In this document: in pieces, positions 1-6,432 of the stretch
Numbering within the stretch: the stretch's first letter is position 1
Layout of the letters: each line of letters begins with the position of its first letter
Assembly: GCA_015064425.1 (NCBI GenBank)
Contig: SVSF01000036.1
Location: forward strand, 1-15,737
Direction: 5' to 3'
Origin: Oscillospiraceae bacterium
Lineage (GTDB): Bacteria > Bacillota_A > Clostridia > Oscillospirales > CAG-272
DNA length: 15,737 bases
Made by a program: the position numbers and the translations under genes
The notes under the pieces: generated by a model
Told to the model about the DNA's origin: nothing
The model's database searches: none
Seen by the model: only the letters and a program-made list of their open reading frames with translations

Positions 1-1344
1 AATTACTCTTGCGAATCCGTAGTCACGGTAGGGGTCAGGCTGGATACCTGCGATCTTTACAATTTTATAATATACTTCAGTGAGTTCGTCGGCAATGTTA
101 CGTACTTCATAGCAGTACTGAGCAAAGTCACCGAGAACTGTTTCAAGAACTATCTCGTTCTCGCCCTCTTCAAGGTAGAAGAGGAATTCCTGTGTACCGT
201 CTGTAAGTGTTTCGATCTGCCAATAAGGGCTGTATACGAAACGGCATCTTGCTGCTTCCTCAAACTGAAGCTCACCGTTGATAAGGACCTTTCTGGAACA
301 GAACATACCGATAAGACCGTTCTGACGGTATCTGGTAGCAATTCTGTAAAGGCCGGCCTTTTCAACGTTTGCCGTATATACTACAAACTGGTTAAGAATG
401 TTCGCAGACAAGCAGTTGTAGAGAAGGTTTGCTGCGTCTGTGGGATCGTTAAAGCAAGATGTACGGTCAACCGTGGGAAGAACCGTCTGGCTTGAGAGAA
501 GAGTAGGCTTTTCGCCCTGGATCTCGATAGCCTCAACATCGGTAACTTCAGTTATACCGTTAGCCTTACAATCATCGATAAACTCAGTATACGTGGGCTT
601 TTCATTAACGGGATACATTGTGATCTTGCCGATAACCATAGGTTCGCGGTTTCCCTCGAACTTAAGTTCGTGTTCACCCTCTGTGAGATAGAATTCAAAT
701 GCGGCAGAGTCATAACCTATCCAGTCACGAACATCGTATGTATACCACTGAGCGGACTCAATACGGGTGGGACGGAAGTCGTTACCGTTTTTGTCGCTTA
801 TGTAGTTGCCGTCTTCGTCATAATCATACACCCAAAGTCTGGGGAAATACAGAAAACGTGATTCTGAGAAAGGGTAGTCATCATCGATCTTAAAACCGCG
901 TTCCATCATCGTTGTCTGACCGGGTGTCTGATAGTAAGTTACGCTGAAAGCGTATTTACCGGTTGAAGGTACGTTGATCTTGTAAACTACGTCTCCCAGA
1001 TCCGGAGTGTAAAGTCCCTTTTCTCCGTCGTGTTCGACTTCGTACACTTCTGCAGTAGTCTTTTCCGCAACATAATCTGTTCCATTAACGACTACGGTCT
1101 CCGAACCGATAGGCATGTCGGCATATTTCGCCTTGTAATCCTGATACGGGAAATTATATGCCGTAACGATCTGCTGAAGTTCCTCATCGCTGTAGAAATC
1201 TTCAAGCTTATCTGCGTCAGAAAGAACAGTATCTGCTGAGAGGACCTGGTCTTCTTCAGCAAGAACTGCCACAGACATCGTTCCGAGCACAGTAATAACC
1301 GCAAGCACCATTGCCAAAATTTTGGTAAAGTACGAGTGCTTCAT
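1..1344 (-). CDS. Large secreted carbohydrate-type solute-binding protein, N-terminal part (3' end outside window)
   Basis: An open frame runs from an ATG at 1344 (minus strand) through the left edge: 448 codons without a stop. AGGAGGA at 1351-1357 fixes the start. Residues 1-29 form a signal peptide with a cleavage-like VAVLA/EED junction. Two beta-rich regions follow (about 110-240 and 300-415), each ending in a pattern like EGEHELKFEGNREPMVIGKI or EGENEIVLETVLGDFA; these resemble carbohydrate-binding-module folds. Next comes a helical stretch ending in ITKI-like 'VKIAGIQPDPYRDY'. From memory, that order (two lectin-like domains, then a helix with 'ITGxxPDxYRDY') is the N-terminal half of the roughly 950-residue extracellular solute-binding proteins of sugar ABC importers in Paenibacillus and Clostridia. 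The substrate-binding domain should lie outside the window. The role is inferred to be capture of an oligosaccharide at the cell surface. The gene is transcribed from a strong promoter through a structured leader. Certain as a secreted protein; the family call is moderately sure. Confidence 0.75.
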   Translation of the reverse strand, partial: MKHSYFTKILAMVLAVITVLGTMSVAVLAEEDQVLSADTVLSDADKLEDFYSDEELQQIVTAYNFPYQDYKAKYADMPIGSETVVVNGTDYVAEKTTAEVYEVEHDGEKGLYTPDLGDVVYKINVPSTGKYAFSVTYYQTPGQTTMMERGFKIDDDYPFSESRFLYFPRLWVYDYDEDGNYISDKNGNDFRPTRIESAQWYTYDVRDWIGYDSAAFEFYLTEGEHELKFEGNREPMVIGKITMYPVNEKPTYTEFIDDCKANGITEVTDVEAIEIQGEKPTLLSSQTVLPTVDRTSCFNDPTDAANLLYNCLSANILNQFVVYTANVEKAGLYRIATRYRQNGLIGMFCSRKVLINGELQFEEAARCRFVYSPYWQIETLTDGTQEFLFYLEEGENEIVLETVLGDFAQYCYEVRNIADELTEVYYKIVKIAGIQPDPYRDYGFARVI

Positions 1345-1350
1345 TGTTTT

Positions 1351-1357
1351 TCCTCCT
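1351..1357 (-). promoter_or_regulatory. Strong ribosome binding site of the solute-binding protein gene
   Basis: The minus strand reads AGGAGGA followed by six bases and then ATG at 1344. This is a near-perfect Shine-Dalgarno sequence and decides the start of a gene whose 3' end lies outside the window. Confidence 0.85.
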
Positions 1358-1373
1358 ACGAAAAATCTTTTGC

Positions 1374-1550
1374 TATATTGGAAGACAGCCGTTAGTCCCT
1401 CTGGACCGGTCGGAGTCGCACCGTTCCCATGTGCCGGAACTCTTTACCGGGGCATGAGAAATACGCTTGCATACAAAAAATAAGCAGCCTCCCTCTCGAG
1501 GTGCGAGCTGAGACTTAAACTTCACCTCGAAACAGACGCTTACCCAATAG
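1374..1550 (-). ncRNA. Structured 5' leader RNA, possible riboswitch with cobalamin-like core
   Basis: The leader of about 210 nt between the promoter and the ATG at 1344 pairs extensively by eye. An outer helix joins 1543-1549 (TATTGGG on the minus strand) to 1376-1382 (TCCAATA). Inside it, AAGCGTCT (1534-1541) pairs with AGGCTGCTT (1482-1490), and TCGAGGTG (1523-1530) pairs with CACCTCGA (1496-1503). A further hairpin has CCGG/CCGG and CATG/CATG arms (about 1428-1457). Next is GGGAACGGTGCGACTCCG (1411-1428), then a hairpin GGTCC-AGAG-GGACT (1394-1407), then AACGGCTGTC. GGGAA followed by a GGTGCGAxTCC hairpin and a CGGCTGT element resembles the cobalamin riboswitch core. The conserved B12 box expected downstream is not present, and a sugar-binding gene would be an unusual target. 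A run of six U (1475-1480) directly follows the first domain and could act in attenuation. That it is a structured RNA is well supported; its class is not. Confidence 0.6.
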
Positions 1551-1563
1551 TATTTGCTTATAA

Positions 1564-1592
1564 ATAATAACACGCACGCGGGAAATTGTCAA
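1564..1592 (-). promoter_or_regulatory. Sigma-A promoter of the solute-binding protein gene
   Basis: TTGACA (1587-1592) and TATTAT (1564-1569) on the minus strand are separated by exactly 17 bases. The -35 is perfect and the -10 has one mismatch. Transcription would start near 1557, giving a leader of about 210 nt before the ATG at 1344. Confidence 0.8.
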
Positions 1593-2026
1593 TACATACA
1601 CGGTGTCGGAAACCTCTCCTACACCCCTCAAATAAGACTCCGATGTTACTTTTTTATCCGTTTTTCATCGGCTGTTTTTCATTCATAATTTTCGGGGTAT
1701 TTGTTAACAGTTGCTTCGTAAAAAAGGTGTTTCTGCTCTTTTGTCAATATCTGTGCGGATTTTGCCCCGATTTTACGCAATTCGCAGTTTTTTTACCGTT
1801 TTTTCAAGATTGCATTCTCAGCCAAAACATAAGGTTTTTGCGGCTTTTGAGTCTTTTTTTCTCCATAAGCATTTTTGTGCATTATGAACAAAAATGGATC
1901 ATTTTTTTCTACATCTATACAAATTGCACAAATTTTTATTTTTTTGTGATTTTCAGAATCTTTTTTCATATTTTGGGCGCAAAAGTATTATATAAAGATA
2001 TATCAGAGTTTTTTTGAATATAAAAA
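1593..2026. other. T-rich intergenic region without a credible gene
   Basis: This stretch of about 430 bases lies between the divergent promoters of the solute-binding gene and the deoxynucleotidase gene. It is very rich in T on the plus strand. A 143-codon frame exists (1586-2017), but its product is a Phe/Ile/Cys-rich string without a ribosome binding site, as expected of a T-rich tract. The only structure I see is the inverted repeat CATTTTTGT (1870-1878) / ACAAAAATG (1888-1896) with a 9-base spacer. A-rich DNA just upstream of the minus-strand -35 could act as an UP element. Confidence 0.6.
1870..1896. repeat. Inverted repeat, 9-bp arms, in intergenic region
   Basis: CATTTTTGT at 1870-1878 and its exact reverse complement ACAAAAATG at 1888-1896 are separated by 9 bases. 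It could be an operator or a weak hairpin. In T-rich DNA such a repeat can also arise by chance. It lies far from both promoters (130 bases or more). Confidence 0.35.
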
Positions 2027-2055
2027 TTGACTTTAAGCTTTATAAATGATATACT
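2027..2055 (+). promoter_or_regulatory. Sigma-A promoter of the deoxynucleotidase gene
   Basis: TTGACT (2027-2032), a 17-base spacer and TATACT (2050-2055) give a near-consensus promoter. Transcription would start around 2062, about 55 bases before the chosen start codon at 2117. Confidence 0.75.
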
Positions 2056-2091
2056 CAAAACATGAATCACATATTACAACGAAAGGATGCT

Positions 2092-2108
2092 CACAAGCCG
2101 AACTTGTG
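2092..2108 (+). promoter_or_regulatory. Hairpin between ribosome binding site and start codon
   Basis: CACAAG (2092-2097) and CTTGTG (2103-2108) form a perfect 6-bp stem with a 5-base loop. It lies between the only good ribosome binding site (GAAAGG, 2081-2086) and the ATG at 2117 that homology prefers. Folding it removes 17 of the 30 bases between them, leaving about 13. The alternative start at 2087 touches the Shine-Dalgarno sequence directly, which would not normally work. Confidence 0.45.
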
Positions 2109-2116
2109 CACATTAT

Positions 2117-2689
2117 ATGAAAAACAGTTTTTACGCCCTTATATTCAGACAGAAGTATATCAAGCGTTGGGGATTAATGAGAAATACTCAAACGGAGAAC
2201 CTTTCCGAACATTCGGCAGAGACCGCAGTTCTTGCCCATGCGCTTGCCACTATAGGAAACACATACTTTGGCAAAAGCTATGATGCCGACAAAGCCGCAG
2301 TCGAGGCTCTTTTCCACGACGTGTCTGAGGTGTACACCGGAGATCTTCCCACGCCCGTTAAATATTACGATCCGGAGATCCGTTCAAACTACGGAAAAAT
2401 AGAAGATGCCGCAATCTCCGTCCTTATATCTAAACTCCCTGCAGAAATGAGGCCAAATTATGAAAGCGCTCTGAAAAACGAGGGAGATGAGATACACCGC
2501 CTTGTAAAGATAGCGGATAAGCTCAGTGCATATATCAAATGCATAGAAGAAGAGAAGAGCGGGAACAACGAATTTTCCAACGCCAAAAAGGCAACCTACG
2601 AAGCTCTGATGAAATATGATTCCGATGAGTTGCGATTCTTTATAGATAACTTTCTCCCGGCATTCTCTATGACTCTCGACGATCTGTAA
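2117..2689 (+). CDS. yfbR: HD-domain 5'-deoxynucleotidase, YfbR family
   Basis: Predicted to dephosphorylate deoxyribonucleoside 5'-monophosphates in the cytoplasm, as E. coli YfbR does. With the start at 2117 the protein has 190 residues, the usual family length, and begins MKNSFYALIFRQKYIKRWGL, which matches the family N terminus. The HD metal ligands are in place: H32 (SEHS), H67-D68 and D134 (KIADKL). E71 and D76 are in EVYTGDLPTP, where the family keeps further active-site acids. The tryptophan of RWGLMR (W18) is the residue that gives YfbR its deoxyribose preference. The frame stays open up to an ATG at 2087, which would add ten residues not typical of the family. The gene has its own promoter and a terminator and stands alone, converging on the racemase-like gene. 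Family call is sure; the exact start less so. Confidence 0.9.
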   Translation: MKNSFYALIFRQKYIKRWGLMRNTQTENLSEHSAETAVLAHALATIGNTYFGKSYDADKAAVEALFHDVSEVYTGDLPTPVKYYDPEIRSNYGKIEDAAISVLISKLPAEMRPNYESALKNEGDEIHRLVKIADKLSAYIKCIEEEKSGNNEFSNAKKATYEALMKYDSDELRFFIDNFLPAFSMTLDDL

Positions 2690-2697
2690 TAAACAAG

Positions 2698-2733
2698 AAG
2701 CACCCGTGGCATTTTTCACACAGGTGCTTTTTA
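2698..2733 (+). terminator. Intrinsic terminator after the deoxynucleotidase gene
   Basis: AAGCACC (2698-2704) pairs with GGTGCTT (2723-2729), with an inner GTG/CAC pairing, and a T run follows (2728-2732). It lies between convergent genes. On the minus strand it is followed by fewer T residues, so it would serve the racemase-like gene only weakly. Confidence 0.8.
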
Positions 2734-2749
2734 TTTATTATCATAAAGA

Positions 2750-3418
2750 TTACTTGTCCTTGCCGTAGAGTACCTCTTTAAGATATTCAATAGCAAGTCT
2801 GGGACTCGTAAGTACCGGCTTCTCAATATGTCCAAGGAGAGGCAAAAGAACGGTCATACTTCCCTGCGCCAAAACGATAACGTCATTGGTCAAAGCAGCC
2901 TTTTCAACTTCTCCAAGTACCATTTTGTTGTGTGTTTCCGCGTCACCCTTTTCAATAAGGATCATCATCGCATCCTTAACAAGGTGAGTATCTATTTCTA
3001 TTTCCTTACCGACTTCTTTTGCCATTTCCTCAACCAATCTCACGCTCGGCCCTACGGTCGTTGCTACAGTTGCAATTACAGCTATCTTCTTGCCGAGAGA
3101 CACTGCTTTTCTTGCCATAGCTTCATCTATTTTCACAATGGGAACGTCAAGGAAGGGCTTTATCTGATCCGCCACTTCTCCAACGCTCGAACACTGATTA
3201 AGAATAGCATCAACACCAAGGCTCTGCGCCTGAAGATAGTAATTGAGCATTCTGCGTTTGACCCCGGTTGTGGGTCCTCCGTTAGCATTTACCTCTCTTA
3301 TAAGACTTTCGTCAACTATACTGGTAACCTGCACCTCAGGTATTATCTCTGCACAAAGATTTTTTAGTTCGTTCAAAGAAACTGCGCTCGTTTCGATTAT
3401 GGCAATAGACTTTTTCAT
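2750..3418 (-). CDS. Asp/Glu/hydantoin racemase family protein with one catalytic Cys
   Basis: The 222-residue product has the two-lobed racemase fold pattern. It has an N-terminal strand IAIIETSAV, a central Cys motif NQCSSVGEVAD (C76), a second-lobe strand IAVIATVATTVGP (112-124), and near the C terminus VLAQGSMTVLLP (183-193). Racemases of this superfamily use two cysteines, one per lobe. Here the second is replaced by Gln185 in LAQGSM, a form I recall from a subgroup of these proteins. One-base racemisation by the usual route therefore looks unlikely; a lyase, isomerase or decarboxylase-like reaction is possible and the substrate is unknown. There is no signal peptide, so it should act in the cytoplasm. 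The start at 3418 has GAAAGGAAG just upstream. Its mRNA begins after the secG terminator, so it is probably transcribed separately. Confidence 0.8.
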   Translation of the reverse strand: MKKSIAIIETSAVSLNELKNLCAEIIPEVQVTSIVDESLIREVNANGGPTTGVKRRMLNYYLQAQSLGVDAILNQCSSVGEVADQIKPFLDVPIVKIDEAMARKAVSLGKKIAVIATVATTVGPSVRLVEEMAKEVGKEIEIDTHLVKDAMMILIEKGDAETHNKMVLGEVEKAALTNDVIVLAQGSMTVLLPLLGHIEKPVLTSPRLAIEYLKEVLYGKDK

Positions 3419-3436
3419 TATATATTCTTCCTTTCA

Positions 3437-3442
3437 ATTATA
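3437..3442 (-). promoter_or_regulatory. Possible -10 element of the racemase-family gene
   Basis: TATAAT reads on the minus strand at 3437-3442, directly after the secG terminator and about 20 bases before the start codon. No recognisable -35 lies at the right distance, since that position falls inside the terminator hairpin. The gene may instead depend on readthrough. Weak call. Confidence 0.35.
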
Positions 3443-3471
3443 ATAAAAAGCAGTCACTTCGGACTGCTTTT
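3440..3471 (-). terminator. Intrinsic terminator of secG
   Basis: On the minus strand AAAAGCAGTC (3462-3471) pairs perfectly over 10 bp with GACTGCTTTT (3446-3455) across a six-base loop, and further T residues follow. It sits 12 bases past the secG stop codon and separates secG from the racemase-like gene. Confidence 0.85.
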
Positions 3472-3482
3472 CAATATTCTGA

Positions 3483-3860
3483 TCATTCAGCAGCTTCGGT
3501 ACTGGATGTAGCTTCGGTATCGGACTCAGACGCTGCCTCTGTTCCCTTTTCGGTTTCGCTATCCTTTACCTGCTCACTGCTCTGAAGCTTGTCAAGGTAG
3601 TCCTGATATACCTTGTCGTAGCTGGCATCATCCTGAATAATGTAGGCAAAAAGAACAACCACAACAAAAACGATAGCTACAACAGTAGTAAGCTTGGAAA
3701 GTATCTTATCTGTTGTCTTTGCTTTTTCTTTTCCGAAAAATGTTTCAGCACCGCCGGCGATAGAACCAGAAAGACCGTGAGACTTACCGGATTGGAAAAG
3801 AACGGCAACAATAAGAAAAACAGCCATAATAAGCAGTGCAATACCAATAATTAATTCCAT
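3483..3860 (-). CDS. secG: Protein translocase subunit SecG
   Basis: SecG is the small subunit of the SecYEG channel and aids protein export across the cytoplasmic membrane. The 125-residue protein shows the family layout: a first membrane segment (about 3-22), the conserved cytoplasmic loop QSGKSHGLSGSIAGGAETFFGK (23-44) and a second membrane segment (about 57-76). After it comes a roughly 48-residue tail rich in Glu, Ser and Thr, longer than in the usual SecG of about 75-80 residues. GGGAGGG lies just upstream of the ATG at 3860. The usual partners rnr and smpB are not next to it; it has its own promoter and terminator. The call is sure from the loop motif. Confidence 0.95.
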   Translation of the reverse strand: MELIIGIALLIMAVFLIVAVLFQSGKSHGLSGSIAGGAETFFGKEKAKTTDKILSKLTTVVAIVFVVVVLFAYIIQDDASYDKVYQDYLDKLQSSEQVKDSETEKGTEAASESDTEATSSTEAAE

Positions 3861-3969
3861 TTAGTATAACCCTCCCAGAATATGAAAAATGATACCGCAC
3901 CGAAATTTGTACAGATCATTTAACTTCTATTAGATATAATCGAATCGATTTTTACTCAATTGCCTTAGT

Positions 3970-3998
3970 ATTTTACCACAAATAAGATACAAATGCAA
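3970..3998 (-). promoter_or_regulatory. Promoter of secG
   Basis: On the minus strand TTGCAT (3993-3998) and TAAAAT (3970-3975) are separated by 17 bases. Transcription would start near 3963, giving a leader of about 100 bases in which I see no clear structure. Confidence 0.6.
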
Positions 3999-4049
3999 TA
4001 CATATTTTTATATTTTTTAAAAAATAACGTTTTTTTTGAAAAATCGTTA

Positions 4050-4078
4050 TTGACAATCCTTTTCTACTGTGATAATAT
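4050..4078 (+). promoter_or_regulatory. Promoter of the tRNA-Ser gene
   Basis: TTGACA (4050-4055) and TAATAT (4073-4078) are separated by 17 bases, about 38 bases before the tRNA. The perfect -35 fits a strongly transcribed stable RNA gene. Confidence 0.75.
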
Positions 4079-4116
4079 AACGATGTTGCAAAACTAATTG
4101 CAGCACAATTAAATAC

Positions 4117-4205
4117 GGAGGGATATCGAAGTGGTCATAACGAGGCGGTCTTGAAAACCGTTTGGGCACCCGCCCACGTGGGTTCGAATCCCACTCCCTC
4201 CGCCA
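4117..4205 (+). tRNA. tRNA-Ser(UGA)
   Basis: The acceptor stem pairs GGAGGGA (4117-4123) with TCCCTCC (4195-4201), followed by discriminator G and an encoded CCA (4203-4205). The anticodon stem GCGGT/ACCGT encloses the loop CTTGAAA (4150-4156) with anticodon TGA (4152-4154), which reads serine UCA. The long variable arm with a GGGC/GCCC stem (4164-4175) is typical of tRNA-Ser. The T arm GTGGG-TTCGAAT-CCCAC (4178-4194) is regular. It is a single tRNA with its own promoter and terminator. Confidence 0.97.
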
Positions 4206-4241
4206 AAAAAACGACAGGATAAAACCTGCCGTTTTTTTTTA
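4205..4241. terminator. Bidirectional terminator shared by tRNA-Ser and the WYL operon
   Basis: CAGG/CCTG and ACG/CGT helices (4211-4218 with 4225-4232, one A-C mismatch) lie between an A run and a run of nine T. It follows the CCA end of the tRNA directly. Read on the minus strand, it is again a hairpin followed by T residues, and its T run overlaps the stop codon of the WYL-domain gene at 4239-4241. Confidence 0.85.
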
Positions 4242-5162
4242 CAAAAACTCCCTATTCTGTCCGCAAAGTTTTTGTTTTTTTAGTCTTTCAATAACCGCAC
4301 TTTTAACGGTTTCCGAGCCTAAAACCTCTACCATAGGTCCAAATGACAGTATTCTTATTATCATTTCCGTTTCGTCGTTACGATCATATCTGATCTTTAC
4401 AAGATAGGTGCCGTCATCAAGCTTTTCTGCCTGCTTTTCAAAATGCGCAAAATGGAGCATTACTCTTTCAAGGGCGTTTCTTTTGTCGACTACTCTGAAA
4501 GTTGCTACGTCAGACTGTACGTTATGTTCCTCGGTGCCTGGTTCCATATCTCCGATATAATGAACGCAAGATCTTATCTTTGAAAGATTCACCACAGAAA
4601 CGGAACGCCATCCTGTTGTAACCACGCGGAATTTATCATCCTTTTCGGAATACTCAAGTCTCTGCGGACGGCATCTGACAAACATAGCTTTTCCCTTTTT
4701 GTTTGTCATTTCGAATTTTATCTGAGTTCCTTTTCTTATAGCCTCCAGAATAACCCTGAACTGCCTTATATACTCCTTGTCCTCAAAAGGATCTCCGTCA
4801 CTGTATTTATCATAAATACAATAGTCCTCCGATGTGAATAAAGGTTCGATTCCCTCAAGATTCGGAAACTCAACGTCAAACAGTTGTACTCGTAGGTCAA
4901 GAGATATTGCCTTGAGCCACCTTTTTTGCAGGGTTGTCAATGGCATTGTAGGTTTATGTTTAAGAGAAGTCGTCATATCGGAATGGACAAGCTGCCATTT
5001 TCCGTTTTTCAACGATGGAATGATCGTAAGCAAACTTTCACCGAATGCACATTCAAGGACCGCTTTCTGCAGTTCTTTTTCCGAACGTTCTCCGTCTATA
5101 ATGAGCGATATAATCGAGGCAACGGAATTATAATATGCAGAATATATTTCACTGAATATCAT
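4239..5162 (-). CDS. WYL-domain regulatory protein, second of a tandem pair
   Basis: The 307-residue protein has a WYL-type domain in its middle (about 135-200: QFRVILEAIRKGTQIKFE, then CRPQRLEYSEKDDKFRVVT and a terminal VVNLSKI). It ends in a WCX-type extension (about 221-296) with the typical ILSFGPMVEVLG. WYL proteins are usually transcription regulators that sense a ligand, in some cases nucleic acids or nucleotides. The Trp-Tyr-Leu signature itself is replaced by FRVVT, and no clear DNA-binding domain is visible in the first 130 residues, so it may work only with its partner. Its ATG overlaps the stop of the upstream WYL gene by four bases (ATGA), which points to coupled translation and probably a hetero-complex. 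The target genes are unknown. Confidence 0.8.
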   Translation of the reverse strand: MIFSEIYSAYYNSVASIISLIIDGERSEKELQKAVLECAFGESLLTIIPSLKNGKWQLVHSDMTTSLKHKPTMPLTTLQKRWLKAISLDLRVQLFDVEFPNLEGIEPLFTSEDYCIYDKYSDGDPFEDKEYIRQFRVILEAIRKGTQIKFEMTNKKGKAMFVRCRPQRLEYSEKDDKFRVVTTGWRSVSVVNLSKIRSCVHYIGDMEPGTEEHNVQSDVATFRVVDKRNALERVMLHFAHFEKQAEKLDDGTYLVKIRYDRNDETEMIIRILSFGPMVEVLGSETVKSAVIERLKKQKLCGQNREFL

Positions 5163-6406
5163 TTACACACCTCGTTTTCGATACTGTACATACGGTACAT
5201 AGTATCAAGATCTGCCCTGAATCTGTTTTCTAAAAGTTTATCTGAAAAATCAAGATGTTCAATGCGGCATATAAAGGTTCTGATCCAAGGTATCAGCTCA
5301 TTTATATCATAAACATCTGCTGAAAACCGGTAACTATGCTCGTTCAGCTTCTCTACTCGTCCGATACGCTTTTCACGTTCGAGACGATTAACAATAAAAT
5401 CCTCGTTATCATCTATTTTTACTGTGAATTCCACATGTTCAAGCTTATCTTCGCGTCTGACGCTGACCCCCCACATATTGGTCTGCATCTCATCGAGTTC
5501 GGCGCGAAGCCCGTCAAAGCGAGGATCCTCCTCTTCTAACTTGACCTCAGAAAGATGATCCAATCTGTAAGTCTGAAAGCAAGCGTATTCAGGCAAATAA
5601 GCAACGAGGTGCTGTCTGCCGCTCTGTACACTGATAAACACCCTCAAAGGGATTATAAGACTCCGTTGAGGCACATCCATACGGCGTCCGAAGTTTGATA
5701 CAGTAACCGCTCTTTTTTCTCTCATCGCAACAAAAAGAGACGTAAGAACACCGCTGTCCATAGCACCGGTTATGTAGTGATGCTTGAAAGTAAATGTATC
5801 ATTGTCCAAATCTTCTTTGTCAAGAATAAAGGATCCGACAGCACCGCAGGGAGCCACCTCGGAAAAGTAGTGAAGAGCCTCATTGAGTCCGGAAACATCC
5901 GTACTTTCGCTTCTGCGGTAGTATACCTTACGACCGCCCTTTTCCCGTACTAAAATACCCTCGTTGCAATATTCTTTCAACTTTTTACGGACAGTTGACT
6001 CATCGAATACCATAGGCGTCTCAAAGCCCGACAGATATTCTTTATCGATCTCACTCATTATTTCGGATACCGTTCGTTTGACCGATGGCTCACATAGGAT
6101 ATCAAATATTATGAAATGCAGAGTTATATCCCCGTCAGTAAAGCTTTTTGCCTTTAAAGCCTTATAAAAAGGGTTGTGACCTATACTTCGGCTGTCAATG
6201 GAAATAAATATGTTCTTTCCTTCGGGGGTACGGACAAAGTTCATATGATCTCCAAGCCAGCTTTCGATCCTCCTGCGTTCGTCATCATATGAGCGTAAGC
6301 TTTTGGACTTGTACTCATCACGGCTTTTAAATCCGTATATGTAAAATTCACGTATATATGCTCTGACTTTTTCAAAATTTTTTATCAGCTCACTGTAAGA
6401 AGACAT
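5159..6406 (-). CDS. WYL-domain transcriptional regulator, first of a tandem pair
   Basis: The 415-residue protein contains a winged-helix-like region (about 93-165), with SEIMSEIDKEY and STVRKKLKEYCNEGILVREKGGRK resembling helix-turn-helix and wing. A WYL domain follows (about 218-290), with QHLVAYLPEY in place of the WYL signature and the conserved Arg in TYRLDHL (R281). A WCX-like end carries ELIPWIRTF (370-378). From the family, it should bind DNA and respond to an unidentified ligand. GAAGGGA lies upstream of the ATG at 6406. It follows the MmcQ gene by 26 bases and overlaps the next WYL gene by four. The 90-residue charged N-terminal region is not one I recognise. WYL family is well supported; DNA binding is inferred. 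Confidence 0.82.
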   Translation of the reverse strand: MSSYSELIKNFEKVRAYIREFYIYGFKSRDEYKSKSLRSYDDERRRIESWLGDHMNFVRTPEGKNIFISIDSRSIGHNPFYKALKAKSFTDGDITLHFIIFDILCEPSVKRTVSEIMSEIDKEYLSGFETPMVFDESTVRKKLKEYCNEGILVREKGGRKVYYRRSESTDVSGLNEALHYFSEVAPCGAVGSFILDKEDLDNDTFTFKHHYITGAMDSGVLTSLFVAMREKRAVTVSNFGRRMDVPQRSLIIPLRVFISVQSGRQHLVAYLPEYACFQTYRLDHLSEVKLEEEDPRFDGLRAELDEMQTNMWGVSVRREDKLEHVEFTVKIDDNEDFIVNRLEREKRIGRVEKLNEHSYRFSADVYDINELIPWIRTFICRIEHLDFSDKLLENRFRADLDTMYRMYSIENEVCK

Positions 6407-6432
6407 GATCCACGTCCCTTCCGAATATTTGT

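Noticed and set aside
1394..1407. Guanidine (ykkC) riboswitch, suggested by CGGTCCAGAGGGA
   Set aside because: Only this short string resembles ykkC; the flanking conserved elements of that class are absent.
1374..1550. Firm call of a cobalamin riboswitch
   Set aside because: The core resembles one, but the B12 box is missing and the downstream gene does not fit cobalamin metabolism; kept only as a possible resemblance.
1373..1573. 66-codon minus-strand frame over the leader of the solute-binding gene
   Set aside because: It coincides with the structured leader RNA, begins inside the -10 to +1 region, has no ribosome binding site, and its product looks like nothing known.
1586..2017. 143-codon plus-strand frame between the solute-binding and deoxynucleotidase genes
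   Set aside because: It lies in a T-rich tract, lacks a ribosome binding site, begins inside the promoter of the opposite gene, and encodes a Phe/Ile/Cys-rich string without family features.
2828..3367. 179-codon plus-strand frame opposite the racemase-family gene
   Set aside because: Antisense shadow of a gene with clear family motifs; its Cys/Tyr/Phe/His-rich product is typical of such shadows.
4117..4205. tRNA-Ser as an integration site for a mobile element
   Set aside because: No integrase gene and no repeat of the tRNA 3' end were seen in the neighbouring sequence; the adjacent genes look like ordinary chromosome.
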